Part shown: positions 16,362-25,097 of the stretch, piece after piece
How positions within the stretch are numbered: position 1 is the stretch's first letter
How the letters are laid out: every line of letters begins with the position of its first letter
Origin: an uncultured Eubacteriales bacterium
GTDB lineage: Bacteria > Bacillota > Clostridia > Oscillospirales > UMGS1783
NCBI GenBank assembly: GCA_934456365.1
Contig: CAKSHC010000001.1
Span: 302,021-366,020, forward strand
Direction of reading: 5' to 3'
Length of the DNA stretch: 64,000 bases
Notes under the pieces: generated by a model
What the model was told of the DNA's origin: nothing
The model's input: the letters and a program-made list of their open reading frames with translations, nothing else
The model's database searches: none
Made by a program: the position numbers and the translations under genes

Positions 16362-17181
16362 ACAATTTATTGACCACCATCACGAAAATATACACGCACG
16401 GCCCCACGTAAAGCAGGCTGTCAAACCGGTCGAGCACCCCGCCGTGCCCCGGCATCAGGCGCCCGAAATCCTTGATCCCCATGTGGCGCTTGATGGCCGA
16501 AAGCGAAAGATCGGCAAACTGATCCAGAACTCCCGTCACAAGCCCCAGGAGGGAAAATTCCCAGATCGCAACCGGCTCGGCAAAGCACAGGCGCAAAACC
16601 AGCGCCAGCAAAGTAAAGCCCACGATGTTGATCCCAACTCCGCCGATGTAGCCTTCCACCGTTTTATGCGGGCTGATAACGGGAGCCAGCTTGCGCTTGC
16701 CGAAGCGCCGGCCGACAAAATAGGCGCCCGTGTCCGTCAAAAAGCAGGCCCAGAAAATCAGAGCCAGCCCGCCCACTCCGTTGCCCTCCAGCCGCAAAGC
16801 CGGTATGCAGCTGTAGAGCACCGGGAAGCAAAGAGAAATCACAAACAGGAAAAGCGGCCGGCGGATCTCAAATTTTCCAAGCGTCAGCATGTTCCACACG
16901 CCGATCAGCATAAAAGCCGCCAGCACCCCGATCAGAATCCAGGGATAGCAGGCCGGCCGGAAAAAGCAGAACCATCCGGTAAATCCTGCCGATAAAAGGC
17001 CCAGAATCCAGCACCAAATCTTCGTTTTCTCGGTTTTTCCGTTATGGAAAAGCTCGTAAATCGCAATCAAAGACAAAAGAGCGGCAAACCCCTGCCCCAC
17101 CGCCGGGAGATAGGAAAAATATAAAACGCCGCCCAGCAGCACGATCAGAACGATCGCGGTAATCACTCGCTGTTTGAGCAT
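16354..17181 (-). CDS. cdsA: phosphatidate cytidylyltransferase
   Basis: CdsA makes CDP-diacylglycerol from phosphatidic acid and CTP in the cytoplasmic membrane. The 275-residue polytopic protein has several hydrophobic helices and the C-terminal CDP-DAG synthase signature, S-x-x-K-R (SAIKRHMGIKDF) followed by PGHGGVLDRFDS. The ATG at 17181 (after GGGGGTGTG) is chosen. The in-frame extension of 30 residues upstream lies within uppS and is not expected to be coding. It lies 1 base after the uppS stop. Confidence 0.96.
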   Translation of the reverse strand: MLKQRVITAIVLIVLLGGVLYFSYLPAVGQGFAALLSLIAIYELFHNGKTEKTKIWCWILGLLSAGFTGWFCFFRPACYPWILIGVLAAFMLIGVWNMLTLGKFEIRRPLFLFVISLCFPVLYSCIPALRLEGNGVGGLALIFWACFLTDTGAYFVGRRFGKRKLAPVISPHKTVEGYIGGVGINIVGFTLLALVLRLCFAEPVAIWEFSLLGLVTGVLDQFADLSLSAIKRHMGIKDFGRLMPGHGGVLDRFDSLLYVGPCVYIFVMVVNKLYG

Positions 17182-17182
17182 C

Positions 17183-17902
17183 TCACACACCCCCAAACCG
17201 CCGGTTGCGCCGCGCGAAATCGGATAACGCACGATCCAGGTCGGCTTCGCTGAAATCCGGCCATAAAACATCGGAATACCAGAATTCGCTGTAGGCGCAC
17301 TGCCACAGCAGGAAATTGGAAAGCCGCTGCTCCCCGCTGGGTCGAATGATCAGATCCGGATCCGGCTGCCCGGCCGTGCCCATGTGCGCGGATAAAAAGG
17401 CTTCGTCGATCTGCTGCGGGGAAAGCTCTCCCGCCGCGCAGAGTCGCGCCGCCTCCCTGGCCGCCTGCACGATCTCCTGCCGGCCGCCATAGTTGACCGC
17501 CAGATTCACGGTGATCCCGTCCAGATGCGCCGTCAAAGCCTCGGCCTCGCGAATTTTCTTCTGCAAGCCAGGGGTAAGCCCGGCCAGATCTCCGATAAAA
17601 CGGAGCCGCATCCGGTATTCAGCGAAATCACGGATGATCTCGTCCAGATAGTCGTTGAAAAGCTTCATCAGCGCGTCCACCTCCTCCGGCGGACGCGACC
17701 AGTTTTCGGTCGAAAAGGCGTAGTAGGTCACAACCTGAATGCCCCGTTCCGAGCAAGCCCGGGTAATTTTGCGAAAATTCTTGGCGCCCCGGATATGCCC
17801 CATAAAGCGCGGCAGTCCCCGCTTGGTCGCCCAGCGGCCGTTGCCGTCCATAATGATCCCGATGTGCTCCGGAATCGTCGCTTCCTTTGCGCTTTTGCCC
17901 AT
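17183..17902 (-). CDS. uppS: undecaprenyl diphosphate synthase
   Basis: UppS builds the C55 carrier lipid for peptidoglycan and other wall polymers from farnesyl diphosphate and isopentenyl diphosphate. The 239-residue product has IGIIMDGNGRWA with the catalytic Asp19, the FSTENW loop, and the diphosphate-binding RPSGEQRLSNF motif. It heads the lipid and isoprenoid run that continues through cdsA, dxr, rseP and ispG. The terminator at 17914-17949 separates it from frr, so this run probably depends on read-through or on a promoter I cannot place in the short gap. Confidence 0.97.
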   Translation of the reverse strand: MGKSAKEATIPEHIGIIMDGNGRWATKRGLPRFMGHIRGAKNFRKITRACSERGIQVVTYYAFSTENWSRPPEEVDALMKLFNDYLDEIIRDFAEYRMRLRFIGDLAGLTPGLQKKIREAEALTAHLDGITVNLAVNYGGRQEIVQAAREAARLCAAGELSPQQIDEAFLSAHMGTAGQPDPDLIIRPSGEQRLSNFLLWQCAYSEFWYSDVLWPDFSEADLDRALSDFARRNRRFGGV

Positions 17903-17913
17903 AGATCCCCCTG

Positions 17914-17949
17914 TAGAAAAGCCCCCGCAGCCGATGAAAGCTGCGGGGC
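17914..17949 (-). terminator. terminator or attenuator between frr and uppS
   Basis: The arms GCCCCGCAG / CTGCGGGGGC (17949-17941 with 17930-17921) are followed on the minus strand by TTTTCT. Read-through must occur, or a separate promoter exist, for the essential downstream genes. Confidence 0.8.
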
Positions 17950-17953
17950 GTAA

Positions 17954-18508
17954 TCATATGTCCTTCAGTTCTTTTTCTTTTGCAGCCAAAATCTCATCGA
18001 TCTGTTTGGTGTTTTTGTCGGTCAACTCCTGAATGTCTTTCTCCACGATCTTGAAATCGTCTTCCGTGATGTCTCCGTTTTTCTGTTCCTTTTTGTAACG
18101 ATCGATCGCGTCGCGGCGAATGGAGCGGATCGAAACCTTGGCGGACTCCGCCATGGCCGAAACCTCTTTGATCAAATCCTTGCGGCGCTCTTCCGTCAAA
18201 GGCGGGAACACCAGGCGGATCACCCGCCCGTCGTTGGTCGGGTTGATGCCGATGTCGGAAGCGTTGATCGCCTTTTCGATCGCGCGCACCTGCGTCGCGT
18301 CGTAAGGCTGGATCAGCAGCACCCGCGCCTCGGAAACCGAGATCGACGCCATCTGGTTGATCGGCGTTTCCGAACCGTAGTAGTCCACCCGGATCTTATC
18401 CAGAATGGCCGGATTGGCCCGCCCGGCGCGGATCCCCGTGTAGTCCTGGGTCAGCACCGCAATGGTTTTGCTCATTTTGCTTTCAATCTCAGGATAATTG
18501 CCTTTCAT
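17954..18508 (-). CDS. frr: ribosome recycling factor
   Basis: The 184-residue protein is the standard length for RRF, which with EF-G splits the post-termination ribosome. Family signatures include TGIRAGRANP (about 24-33), the PINQMASISVSEAR strand, and IGINPTNDGRVIRLVFPPLTEERR in the middle. Its ATG overlaps the pyrH stop as TGATG, so the two are translationally coupled. Confidence 0.98.
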   Translation of the reverse strand: MKGNYPEIESKMSKTIAVLTQDYTGIRAGRANPAILDKIRVDYYGSETPINQMASISVSEARVLLIQPYDATQVRAIEKAINASDIGINPTNDGRVIRLVFPPLTEERRKDLIKEVSAMAESAKVSIRSIRRDAIDRYKKEQKNGDITEDDFKIVEKDIQELTDKNTKQIDEILAAKEKELKDI

Positions 18509-19221
18509 CAGTCGTCCTCCTCCACTAATGTACCAACATTTTCGCCCCGAATGGCGCGAACAATATTCTCCGGATCGTTCAAACCGAACACCAGAATCGG
18601 AATCCGGTTGTCCTTACACATGGCCGCGGCCGTGCTGTCCATCACCGCCAGCCCCTTATTCAGGATCTCCTGCGCTGTCAGGTGATCGTATTTCACCGCA
18701 GCGGGATCCTTATGCGGATCGGCGGAATACACCCCGTCTACATTGGTCGCTTTCATGAAAATATCTGCGTCGATCTCGGCTGCGCGCAAAGCCGCCGCCG
18801 TGTCGGTCGAGAAAAAGGGATTGCCCGTGCCGCAGCCGAACACCACAACACGCCCCTTCTCCATGTGCCGCACCGCGCGGGCCCGGATATAGGGCTCGGC
18901 GATCTGCCGCATTTCGATCGCCGTCTGCACCCGGGTGGGAACCCCCTGCTGCTCCAGCGCGTCGGCAAAAGCCAGCGCATTGATCGTGGTAGCCAGCATG
19001 CCCATGTGGTCGGCGCGGGTCCGATCCATCTTCCCGCCCGAGCGACCGCGCCAGAAGTTTCCGCCGCCCACAACGATCGCCATCTGCGCGCCCAGCTCCA
19101 CACATTCCTTGATCTTCTCGGCCACGCGCTCCACAACGGAAAAATCGATTCCCGTTCCCTTTTCGCCGGCAAGGGCTTCTCCGCTGATTTTCAGCAAAAC
19201 TCGCTTATACTTCAAAGCCAT
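18508..19221 (-). CDS. pyrH: UMP kinase
   Basis: PyrH phosphorylates UMP to UDP. The 237-residue amino-acid-kinase-fold protein begins LKYKRVLLKISGEALAG, with GGGNFWRGR in the nucleotide site, DHMGMLATTINALA and GTGNPFFSTDTAAALRA in the substrate region. The ATG at 19221 follows GAGAGG and gives the family N-terminus; the longer in-frame start 23 codons upstream overlaps the promoter region. Its pairing with frr is the usual bacterial order. A possible promoter, TTGAAA-N17-TAAACT, lies upstream (about 19247-19275). Confidence 0.97.
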   Translation of the reverse strand: MALKYKRVLLKISGEALAGEKGTGIDFSVVERVAEKIKECVELGAQMAIVVGGGNFWRGRSGGKMDRTRADHMGMLATTINALAFADALEQQGVPTRVQTAIEMRQIAEPYIRARAVRHMEKGRVVVFGCGTGNPFFSTDTAAALRAAEIDADIFMKATNVDGVYSADPHKDPAAVKYDHLTAQEILNKGLAVMDSTAAAMCKDNRIPILVFGLNDPENIVRAIRGENVGTLVEEDD

Positions 19222-19308
19222 AATGCAACCTCTCATTTTTCTTTTATCCAGTTTACTATAAACCGATTCGCTTTTCAATCTTTTTCTCAAAAAAGAGCGC
19301 CTTTTCGC

Positions 19309-19346
19309 AAAAAAGAACCTCCCAAAGGCCCAAACCCTTGGGAGGT
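19309..19346 (-). terminator. intrinsic terminator after ispH-S1
   Basis: The arms ACCTCCCAAGGG / CCTTTGGGAGGT are followed on the minus strand by TCTTTTTT, directly after the ispH-S1 stop codon. Confidence 0.93.
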
Positions 19347-19359
19347 CCGCTCGGTTCGA

Positions 19360-21330
19360 TTATTCTTTGGCAGGAGCTTCCTCAGCCGCTTCCTCGGCGG
19401 AAGCAGCGGGAAGAGCCGCCTTGATGGAAAGAGAAATGCGGTTGCGGTCGTAGTCGATCTCGATGATCTTGGCCGTCACCACATCGCCGACCTTCAGTTT
19501 ATCGGAAACCTTCTCGATTCTCTCGGGAGCGATTTCGGAAATATGGATCAGCCCATCCACACCCGGGATGATCTCGGCAAACGCGCCGTACTTCATCAGC
19601 TTCACGATCTTCACATCCACCAAATCGTCCACATGATATTTCTCGCGGAAAAGCTCCATCGGGTTGGCGTTGGGATCCTTGTAGCCGAGAGAAATGCGGC
19701 CCGTTTCGGGATCGAAATCCTTGAGGTAAACGGTGATGTGGTCGCCCACCTTCACAACCTCGCTCGGATGCTTGATCTTGCTCCAGGAAAGCTCGGTGAT
19801 ATGGATCATGCCGTCCACTCCGCCGATATCCACAAAGGCGCCGTAGGAGGTCAGCGAACGAACCACGCCCTCATACTGCTTGCCCACTTCGATCTCGGAA
19901 AGGATCTTGTCGCGCTGCTCCTTGCGCATCTCGGCCGAAGCACGCTTGACCGAGCCGATCACGCGGCGGCGGCGCTGATCCACCTCGATGATTTTGAACT
20001 GAACCGTCTGCCCGACCAGCTTGGAAAGATCGGCCTCGCGATCCGAGGTGATCTGGGAAGCGGGGATAAAAATACGGTTGGAATTATAAGTAACCACCAC
20101 ACCGCCGTTGACGGCGTTGGTGATCTTCGCAGCCAAAGTCGTGCCGTTCTGCTCGGCATCCACAATATCCTGCCAGGCCTTCTGAGCCTCCATGCGCTTG
20201 CGGCTCAGGGTTGCCGTGCCTTCCACGTCGTTGGTCTTGATGACCTGCGCTTCGATCTCATCGCCCACCTTGATCTGGGCGGCCACATCGGAGAAGCTCC
20301 CAGCCAGCTCGTCGGTCGGCAGAATGCCGGTGTATTTCGCACCCACATCCACCTGAATCTCGTTGGGCATCACGGCCATAACCGTGCCCTTCACGATCTC
20401 TCCTCTGTGAACGGTTTTGAAGGATTCGTTCAATGCCTCTTCAAACGAAAGATCCTCCTGAGCTTCCATGTTTTTTGCCTGTTCTTCCATGGTGAAAACA
20501 ACCTCCTCGATAATCCAGACGGGAGTAGAGGCGCCCGCTGTTATCCCAATCAGATTATGCTTTTTGAATTTTTCAGCGTCCAACTCCGAAGCCCGCTGGA
20601 CCAAAACGGTATCCCGGCATCGGCGGCGGCAAATTTCATAAAGGCGCGCCGTGTTTGCGCTGCTGCGCCCGCCGACAACGATCATCCCGTCGCATTGCGA
20701 AGCCAAAGCCTCGGCATCCGCTTGCCTCTGGTTAGTCGCAAAACATATTGTATCAAAAATCTTCGCATTTGTATAGTGGTAATTTTCAAATTGCGAACAA
20801 ATTTTTTCCCATTCCCGCCCGTCAAAGGTCGTCTGTGCCGCCAGCACCGGGGCAAGGACCGAAAAATCCACCCGCCACGCCAGCTCGGCCAGCTCGTCCG
20901 CCGTGCGGAAGGCATAAAAAGCCTCTCCTTCGTAGTGCCCGCGCACCCCGCGCACCTCAGGATGCTCCGCGTCGCCCGCCATCAGGAAGGGCCGTCCCTC
21001 TCCTGCGGCACGCGCCGCCTCCTTCTGAATCCGCGCCACAAACGGGCAGGTCAGATCCTCGATCTGCGCCCCGCGCGCTTCCAGCGCCCGGATCTCCGCC
21101 AGCCCCACGCCGTGAGCCCGCAGAATCACCCGGTCGCCCGGATCGGCCTCCTGCGGCGAATGGATCGTCCGCACCCCCAGCGCCTCGAGCCTGTGCAGCG
21201 CATCCGGATTGTGGATCAGCTCTCCGTAGGTCGCCACCCGTCCTCCGGTACGCGCGCATTCCTCCGCCCGGCGCACCGCGCGGGCCACTCCGAAGCAGAA
21301 CCCGGCCGTGGCCGCCACCCGGATCTTCAT
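19360..21330 (-). CDS. ispH: IspH-ribosomal protein S1 fusion (HMBPP reductase / S1)
   Basis: The first ~285 residues are IspH, the [4Fe-4S] enzyme producing IPP and DMAPP in the last MEP step. Its cluster cysteines are in GFCFGV (C12), LTCPFV (about C95) and DTICFATNQRQ (about C195). The remainder (about 300-635) contains four S1 RNA-binding repeats, recognisable by GAKYTGILP, GGVDGMIHITELSW, and GVDGLIHISEIAPER. A Glu/Ala-rich tail closes the protein. This fusion is well known in Clostridia. Its coupling of isoprenoid synthesis to an S1-like protein has no settled explanation. ATGA overlap with plsC upstream. Confidence 0.97.
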   Translation of the reverse strand: MKIRVAATAGFCFGVARAVRRAEECARTGGRVATYGELIHNPDALHRLEALGVRTIHSPQEADPGDRVILRAHGVGLAEIRALEARGAQIEDLTCPFVARIQKEAARAAGEGRPFLMAGDAEHPEVRGVRGHYEGEAFYAFRTADELAELAWRVDFSVLAPVLAAQTTFDGREWEKICSQFENYHYTNAKIFDTICFATNQRQADAEALASQCDGMIVVGGRSSANTARLYEICRRRCRDTVLVQRASELDAEKFKKHNLIGITAGASTPVWIIEEVVFTMEEQAKNMEAQEDLSFEEALNESFKTVHRGEIVKGTVMAVMPNEIQVDVGAKYTGILPTDELAGSFSDVAAQIKVGDEIEAQVIKTNDVEGTATLSRKRMEAQKAWQDIVDAEQNGTTLAAKITNAVNGGVVVTYNSNRIFIPASQITSDREADLSKLVGQTVQFKIIEVDQRRRRVIGSVKRASAEMRKEQRDKILSEIEVGKQYEGVVRSLTSYGAFVDIGGVDGMIHITELSWSKIKHPSEVVKVGDHITVYLKDFDPETGRISLGYKDPNANPMELFREKYHVDDLVDVKIVKLMKYGAFAEIIPGVDGLIHISEIAPERIEKVSDKLKVGDVVTAKIIEIDYDRNRISLSIKAALPAASAEEAAEEAPAKE

Positions 21331-21920
21331 TCCAGTCCGGCCAGACGGCGGGTCGCCTCGTAAAGGTTCTGCGCCATCTGCTGCAGATTTTCAGAATTGC
21401 CGTTGGTGTAACCGAGCTCCTCGCAGGTCATCGGCTTGCCGAAGATCACAGTCACCCGCCGAAACGGGCGCAGCCGCTGATTCTTCGTCTGCACATAGGT
21501 CGGCACAACCACCGATTTCGCATGCACCGCAAGCAGAGCAAACCCGCTCTTATAGGGCGTCAGCGCCTCGCCGCGCTCCCGGTGGCCCTGCGGGAAAATG
21601 CCCATCGCCTTTTCCTGCTTCAGAATTCCCAAAGACGTGCGGATCGCCCCCAGATCGTTCGCGCCCCGATGCACCGGAAACGCGCCGAGAGCATGGAAAA
21701 AGGCAGCCGCCACCTTATGGGAGAAAAGTTCGGCTTTGGCCATGAAAAAGACCTGCCGCCGCAGGCTCAGCCCGATGAAAATCGGGTCGGGCAAAGACAT
21801 GTGGTTGGAAGCGATGATGCATCGCCCCTCCTGCGGGACATTCTCCGCGCCCTTTACCCGGAAGAAAAACAAACATTTGAAAATCACCCAAATAATGGGC
21901 TTCACGATTTTGTAGAACAT
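21327..21920 (-). CDS. plsC: 1-acyl-sn-glycerol-3-phosphate acyltransferase
   Basis: PlsC transfers an acyl chain to lysophosphatidic acid, giving phosphatidic acid, the substrate of the CdsA encoded nearby. The 197-residue product has the acyltransferase box H-x4-D as NHMSLPD (about 38-44) and a downstream FPQGHRERGE box. An N-terminal hydrophobic segment (FYKIVKPIIWVIFKCLFFF) should anchor it to the membrane. It overlaps the end of cmk by 19 bases and ispH by 4. Confidence 0.93.
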   Translation of the reverse strand: MFYKIVKPIIWVIFKCLFFFRVKGAENVPQEGRCIIASNHMSLPDPIFIGLSLRRQVFFMAKAELFSHKVAAAFFHALGAFPVHRGANDLGAIRTSLGILKQEKAMGIFPQGHRERGEALTPYKSGFALLAVHAKSVVVPTYVQTKNQRLRPFRRVTVIFGKPMTCEELGYTNGNSENLQQMAQNLYEATRRLAGLE

Positions 21921-22591
21921 GCCCCAACCCTCTCTTCGATGATTTGGCAGATCGCGTCTGCCGTCTGATTCAGATCCATCTCGGAATTATCCAGCAAAAC
22001 GGCGTCCTCTGCCGGCCGCAGCGGCGCGATGGCGCGGGTGCTGTCGTTGTGGTCCCGCAGCTCGATCTCCTTTAAGACCGTCGCTTCGTCGGCTTCGATC
22101 CCTTTGGCCCGCAGCTCGGCCACCCGGCGGCGCGCCCGATGGGCGGCGCTTGCCGTCAGAAAAATCTTCACATCCGCCTCCGGCAGAATCACGGTGCCGA
22201 TATCCCGGCCGTCCATCACCACATCATGCCGCTCAGCCAGATCCCGCTGCAAATCCAGCAAAAAGGCCCTCACCGCCGGAAGGGCCGACACGTCCGAGGC
22301 CGCCTGCGCGACCGGCTGTGTGCGAATCTCGTCGCTCACATCCTCGCCGCACAAAAGCACCCTCTGCTCCCCTTCCCGGAAAACCAGCTCCAGCCGGATC
22401 TCCGGCAAAAGCGCTTTGACCGACGCCTCATCCCTGCGGTCCGCTACTCCGGACCGCAGGCAAAAAAGCCCGATCGCCCGGTAAAGCGCGCCCGTATCAA
22501 TGTACAAAAATCCCATCCGCTTCGCGATCACGCGAGCCGCCGTGCTCTTGCCCGCGCCGCTCGGCCCGTCAATAGCAACCTGAATCGACAT
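21902..22591 (-). CDS. cmk: cytidylate kinase
   Basis: Cmk phosphorylates CMP and dCMP. The 229-residue product opens SIQVAIDGPSGAGKSTAARV with a canonical P-loop, followed by FLYIDTGALYRAI, MDGRDIGTVILP and DHNDSTRAIAPL, all typical of the bacterial enzyme. The chosen ATG at 22591 gives the family N-terminus; the longer in-frame start reads an Arg-rich stretch that belongs to the overlapping upstream gene. The order cmk-plsC-ispH-S1 is common in Clostridia. Confidence 0.97.
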   Translation of the reverse strand: MSIQVAIDGPSGAGKSTAARVIAKRMGFLYIDTGALYRAIGLFCLRSGVADRRDEASVKALLPEIRLELVFREGEQRVLLCGEDVSDEIRTQPVAQAASDVSALPAVRAFLLDLQRDLAERHDVVMDGRDIGTVILPEADVKIFLTASAAHRARRRVAELRAKGIEADEATVLKEIELRDHNDSTRAIAPLRPAEDAVLLDNSEMDLNQTADAICQIIEERVGACSTKS

Positions 22592-23825
22592 AACCATCCT
22601 CCTCGCCTGCGATCGCCTCCGCCGCGGCCGCCGCCGTGGAAAAGGCAATCTGTAAATTAAATCCGCCGGTCAGTGCGTCCGCATCCAGCACCTCACCGGC
22701 AAAATAAAGCCCCGGACAAAGCTTCGACTCCATCGTCTTCGGCGAAACCTCCTTCAAGGAAACCCCGCCCGCCGTCACGACCGCCTCTTCGATCGGCCGA
22801 AGCCCCGAAACCGAGATCGGAAAACGCTTCAGAATTTCGCAAAGCCGCCGCCTCTCCTCGCGGATCACATCGTGGACAGCCTTGCCGCCGTCCACCCCCG
22901 CCGCAGCCAAAACCGGCCCCACAGCCGAAGCCGGAAGAAGCGAACGTATCGCGTTGGCCAAGGCCTTGTTCGGCCCATCGGAAAACTCGCGGAGAATGCG
23001 CGCGTCCAGCTTTTCCGGCGTCAGTCCCGGCTTCCAGTCCAACAAAACCTCCGCCCGCGTCCATTCGCCGTGCGCCAGAATCGCCGAGGCCGTCAGCGCC
23101 AGCGGCCCAGAAAGCCCGAAGTGCGTAAACAAAGCCTCGCCCAGCTCTTCATAAACCTTCTTTCCGTCGCGAAGAAGCGTAAACCCGATGTTTTTCAGCG
23201 AAAGTCCGCTCATTTCGGCGCAAAACCCGTCCGGTGAGCAAAGCCCCGTCAGGCTCGCCCGCAGCGGCACGATCGTGTGCCCCAAAGCCGCGGCAAAGCG
23301 ATACCCGTCGCCGGTCGAGCCGGTCTGCGGATAGCTTTTCCCGCCGGTCGCCACCAACACGCGCCGGTAGCGCCGCTCGCCCTGCGCCGTGCGCAGCAGA
23401 AAGCCGCCGTCCGTCCGCTCGATCGACTCCACAGCCTCCCGCCGCAGCCGGCAGGGTTCGCGGTCGCAGTCGCGCAAAAGCGCGCCCACCACATCCAATG
23501 CCCGATCCGAAACCGGGAACACCCGCTCTCCCCGCTCCACCTTCAGCGCAACCCCAAGCCGCTCCTCAAAAAAGGCGCGCACCCAGGCCGAATCGTAGCG
23601 CGTCAGCGCGCTTCGCAAAAACCGCCCGCCGCTTTGGATCTGCGCAAAAAAAGTTTCGGAGTCGCAGGCATTGGTCAGATTGCAGCGCCCCTTGCCGGTG
23701 ATTCCCAGCTTGAGCCCGCAGCGATCCATTTTCTCATAAAGATCGCAGGCCACCCCGGCCCGGCGCAGAAGCGCCGCCGCCAGCATTCCGGAAGCCCCCG
23801 CGCCCACAATCGCCGTATCAGCCAT
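22569..23825 (-). CDS. HI0933-family FAD-dependent oxidoreductase
   Basis: The 418-residue flavoprotein starts with a dinucleotide-binding motif (AIVGAGASGMLAAALLRRAG). It carries the HI0933-family signature GKGRCNLTNAC near residue 45, ATGGKSYPQTGSTGDGY near 165, and a C-terminal VTAGGVSLKEV / LYFAGEVLDADALTGGFN motif. Physiological substrates of this family are poorly defined; BaiN in bile-acid reduction is one described member. It sits at the head of the cmk-plsC-ispH run with a 23-base overlap into cmk, and overlaps the upstream regulator gene by 8 bases. Confidence 0.9.
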   Translation of the reverse strand: MADTAIVGAGASGMLAAALLRRAGVACDLYEKMDRCGLKLGITGKGRCNLTNACDSETFFAQIQSGGRFLRSALTRYDSAWVRAFFEERLGVALKVERGERVFPVSDRALDVVGALLRDCDREPCRLRREAVESIERTDGGFLLRTAQGERRYRRVLVATGGKSYPQTGSTGDGYRFAAALGHTIVPLRASLTGLCSPDGFCAEMSGLSLKNIGFTLLRDGKKVYEELGEALFTHFGLSGPLALTASAILAHGEWTRAEVLLDWKPGLTPEKLDARILREFSDGPNKALANAIRSLLPASAVGPVLAAAGVDGGKAVHDVIREERRRLCEILKRFPISVSGLRPIEEAVVTAGGVSLKEVSPKTMESKLCPGLYFAGEVLDADALTGGFNLQIAFSTAAAAAEAIAGEEDGYVDSGCY

Positions 23826-24696
23826 TTTTTTCTTCTCCGTCCACCTTATCGTAGACCTGGTATTCCTCCCAGATGGCCTCCAGCTCGCCGAAGCGCTGCT
23901 CCACAGCCTCCTGCCGCTTCATCGTCACGCCCACGATCAGCGCGTTGATCAGGCTCATCGGCGCCGTCAGCGAATCCACAAACCCGGCCATGTCGCTGCG
24001 CGCCAAAAGGAGCTTGTCGGCATAGGGCGCCAGCGGAGAGGAGGAAGAATCGGTGATCGCCAAAACCTCCGCGCCCCGATCCCGCGCAAAGCGCAGCGCC
24101 TGCACCGTGCGGTGCGAGTAGCGGGGAAAACTGATCCCGATCATCACATCCCCCTGCCCAATCCGCAGAATCTGCTCGTAAACCTCCGCCGAACCGGCCG
24201 CGTCCACCCGATGCACCCCGTCCAGGATCAGATTCAGGTTGAAAGCCAGAAAATCCGCCAGGGTGCCGGCGTTGCGCACCCCCAGCACATACACATTCTT
24301 CGCCCCCACGATCTGCCCGATCGCCGCCTCGAAATCCTGAGGCGTGATCTGCGAAAGGGTTTCGGTGATGTTGAGAATGTCGTTTTGCAGAACCTTCGTC
24401 AGCGGATCGGCGTCCTGCACCAGCTCTTCGGTGATCTTCACCCGCTGGATCGCCGTCAGGCGGCTTCTCGTCAGCTGCCGCAGGCTCTTTTTCATATCGT
24501 GGTAGCTGTCGAATCCCAGCTCGGTCACAAAGCGCACCACCGTCGATTCGCTCACGCCAACCGTCTGCCCCAGCTTGGCCGCCGTCATAAAGGCCGCCTT
24601 GTCGTAGTGCTCCGTCATGTAGTCCGCAATCATTTTCTGCCCCTTGGAAAACGAGGGATATTTCTCCCGCATCTCCCGGAAGAGATCCTGGCTCAT
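23818..24696 (-). CDS. MurR/RpiR-family transcriptional regulator
   Basis: The 292-residue protein has an N-terminal helix-turn-helix of the RpiR type (about 35-75, GVSESTVVRFVTELGFDSY). A SIS sugar-phosphate-binding domain follows (about 125-260), with VYVLGVRNAGTLADF and GISFPRYSHRTVQ. Such regulators sense phosphosugars and control sugar or cell-wall metabolism. It is the first gene of an overlapping run with the HI0933 flavoprotein, cmk, plsC and ispH-S1, an odd partner for essential genes. A DeoC-based microcompartment in the same window makes a pentose-phosphate effector conceivable, but nothing in the sequence shows it. Confidence 0.92.
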   Translation of the reverse strand: MSQDLFREMREKYPSFSKGQKMIADYMTEHYDKAAFMTAAKLGQTVGVSESTVVRFVTELGFDSYHDMKKSLRQLTRSRLTAIQRVKITEELVQDADPLTKVLQNDILNITETLSQITPQDFEAAIGQIVGAKNVYVLGVRNAGTLADFLAFNLNLILDGVHRVDAAGSAEVYEQILRIGQGDVMIGISFPRYSHRTVQALRFARDRGAEVLAITDSSSSPLAPYADKLLLARSDMAGFVDSLTAPMSLINALIVGVTMKRQEAVEQRFGELEAIWEEYQVYDKVDGEEKNG

Positions 24697-24729
24697 ACTG
24701 CTTTGTCCTTCTTTTTGAAGTTTTTTCTT

Positions 24730-24758
24730 AGTGTATCAGATTTTTCCGCCAATTACAA
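24730..24758 (-). promoter_or_regulatory. probable promoter of the rpiR-cmk-ispH run
   Basis: On the minus strand TTGTAA (24758-24753) and TACACT (24735-24730) are 17 bases apart, 33 bases before the rpiR-type start codon. Confidence 0.5.
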
Positions 24759-24792
24759 CACCCAAAACCCCATTCCTCCCGCGCCGAAAAAG

Positions 24793-24832
24793 AAAAGGGC
24801 CTGCCGCCCGATTCCGAGCGGCAAGCCCTTTT
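24793..24832. terminator. terminator after the ssp gene, possibly bidirectional
   Basis: AAAAGGGCCTGCCGC / GCGGCAAGCCCTTTT forms a long stem with a short loop. On the minus strand it is followed by CTTTTTC, directly after the spore-protein gene. Confidence 0.88.
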
Positions 24833-24840
24833 CTCTTTCT

Positions 24841-25020
24841 TTACAGCCCCTGTTCCACGGCCTGGATCATCTTCTTGACCATCTGGCCGCCGACGGAACC
24901 GGCCTGTTTGGCCGTGAGGTCGCCGTTGTAGCCGTGCTTGAGGGTCACGCCGACTTCACCGGCGCACTCCGTTTTGAACTGATTCAAAGCTTCCTTTGCG
25001 GAAGGCACCATAGCGCTCAT
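24841..25020 (-). CDS. alpha/beta-type small acid-soluble spore protein
   Basis: The 59-residue product starts MSAMVPSAKEALNQFKTE and contains AGEVGV (the region cut by the germination protease GPR in this family) and KQAGSVGGQMVKKMIQ near the C-terminus, the SASP signature. SASPs coat and protect DNA in the spore core and are degraded on germination. The start ATG follows AAAGGAGA. Upstream on the minus strand a GCATG sequence could be a sigma-G -35 element, but I cannot place a convincing -10. The gene shows that the organism belongs to a sporulating lineage. Confidence 0.93.
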   Translation of the reverse strand: MSAMVPSAKEALNQFKTECAGEVGVTLKHGYNGDLTAKQAGSVGGQMVKKMIQAVEQGL

Positions 25021-25097
25021 CGTCTTTCTCCTTTTCTCGAGTTTGGGTTTTTGCACCCTTATTGTCCCCGAGGCGCCAAATTCCATGCAGGAAATTT

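Noticed and set aside
18682..21363. An 893-codon plus-strand open frame
   Set aside because: Antisense to pyrH and ispH-S1, spanning the terminator between them, which a real gene would not do.
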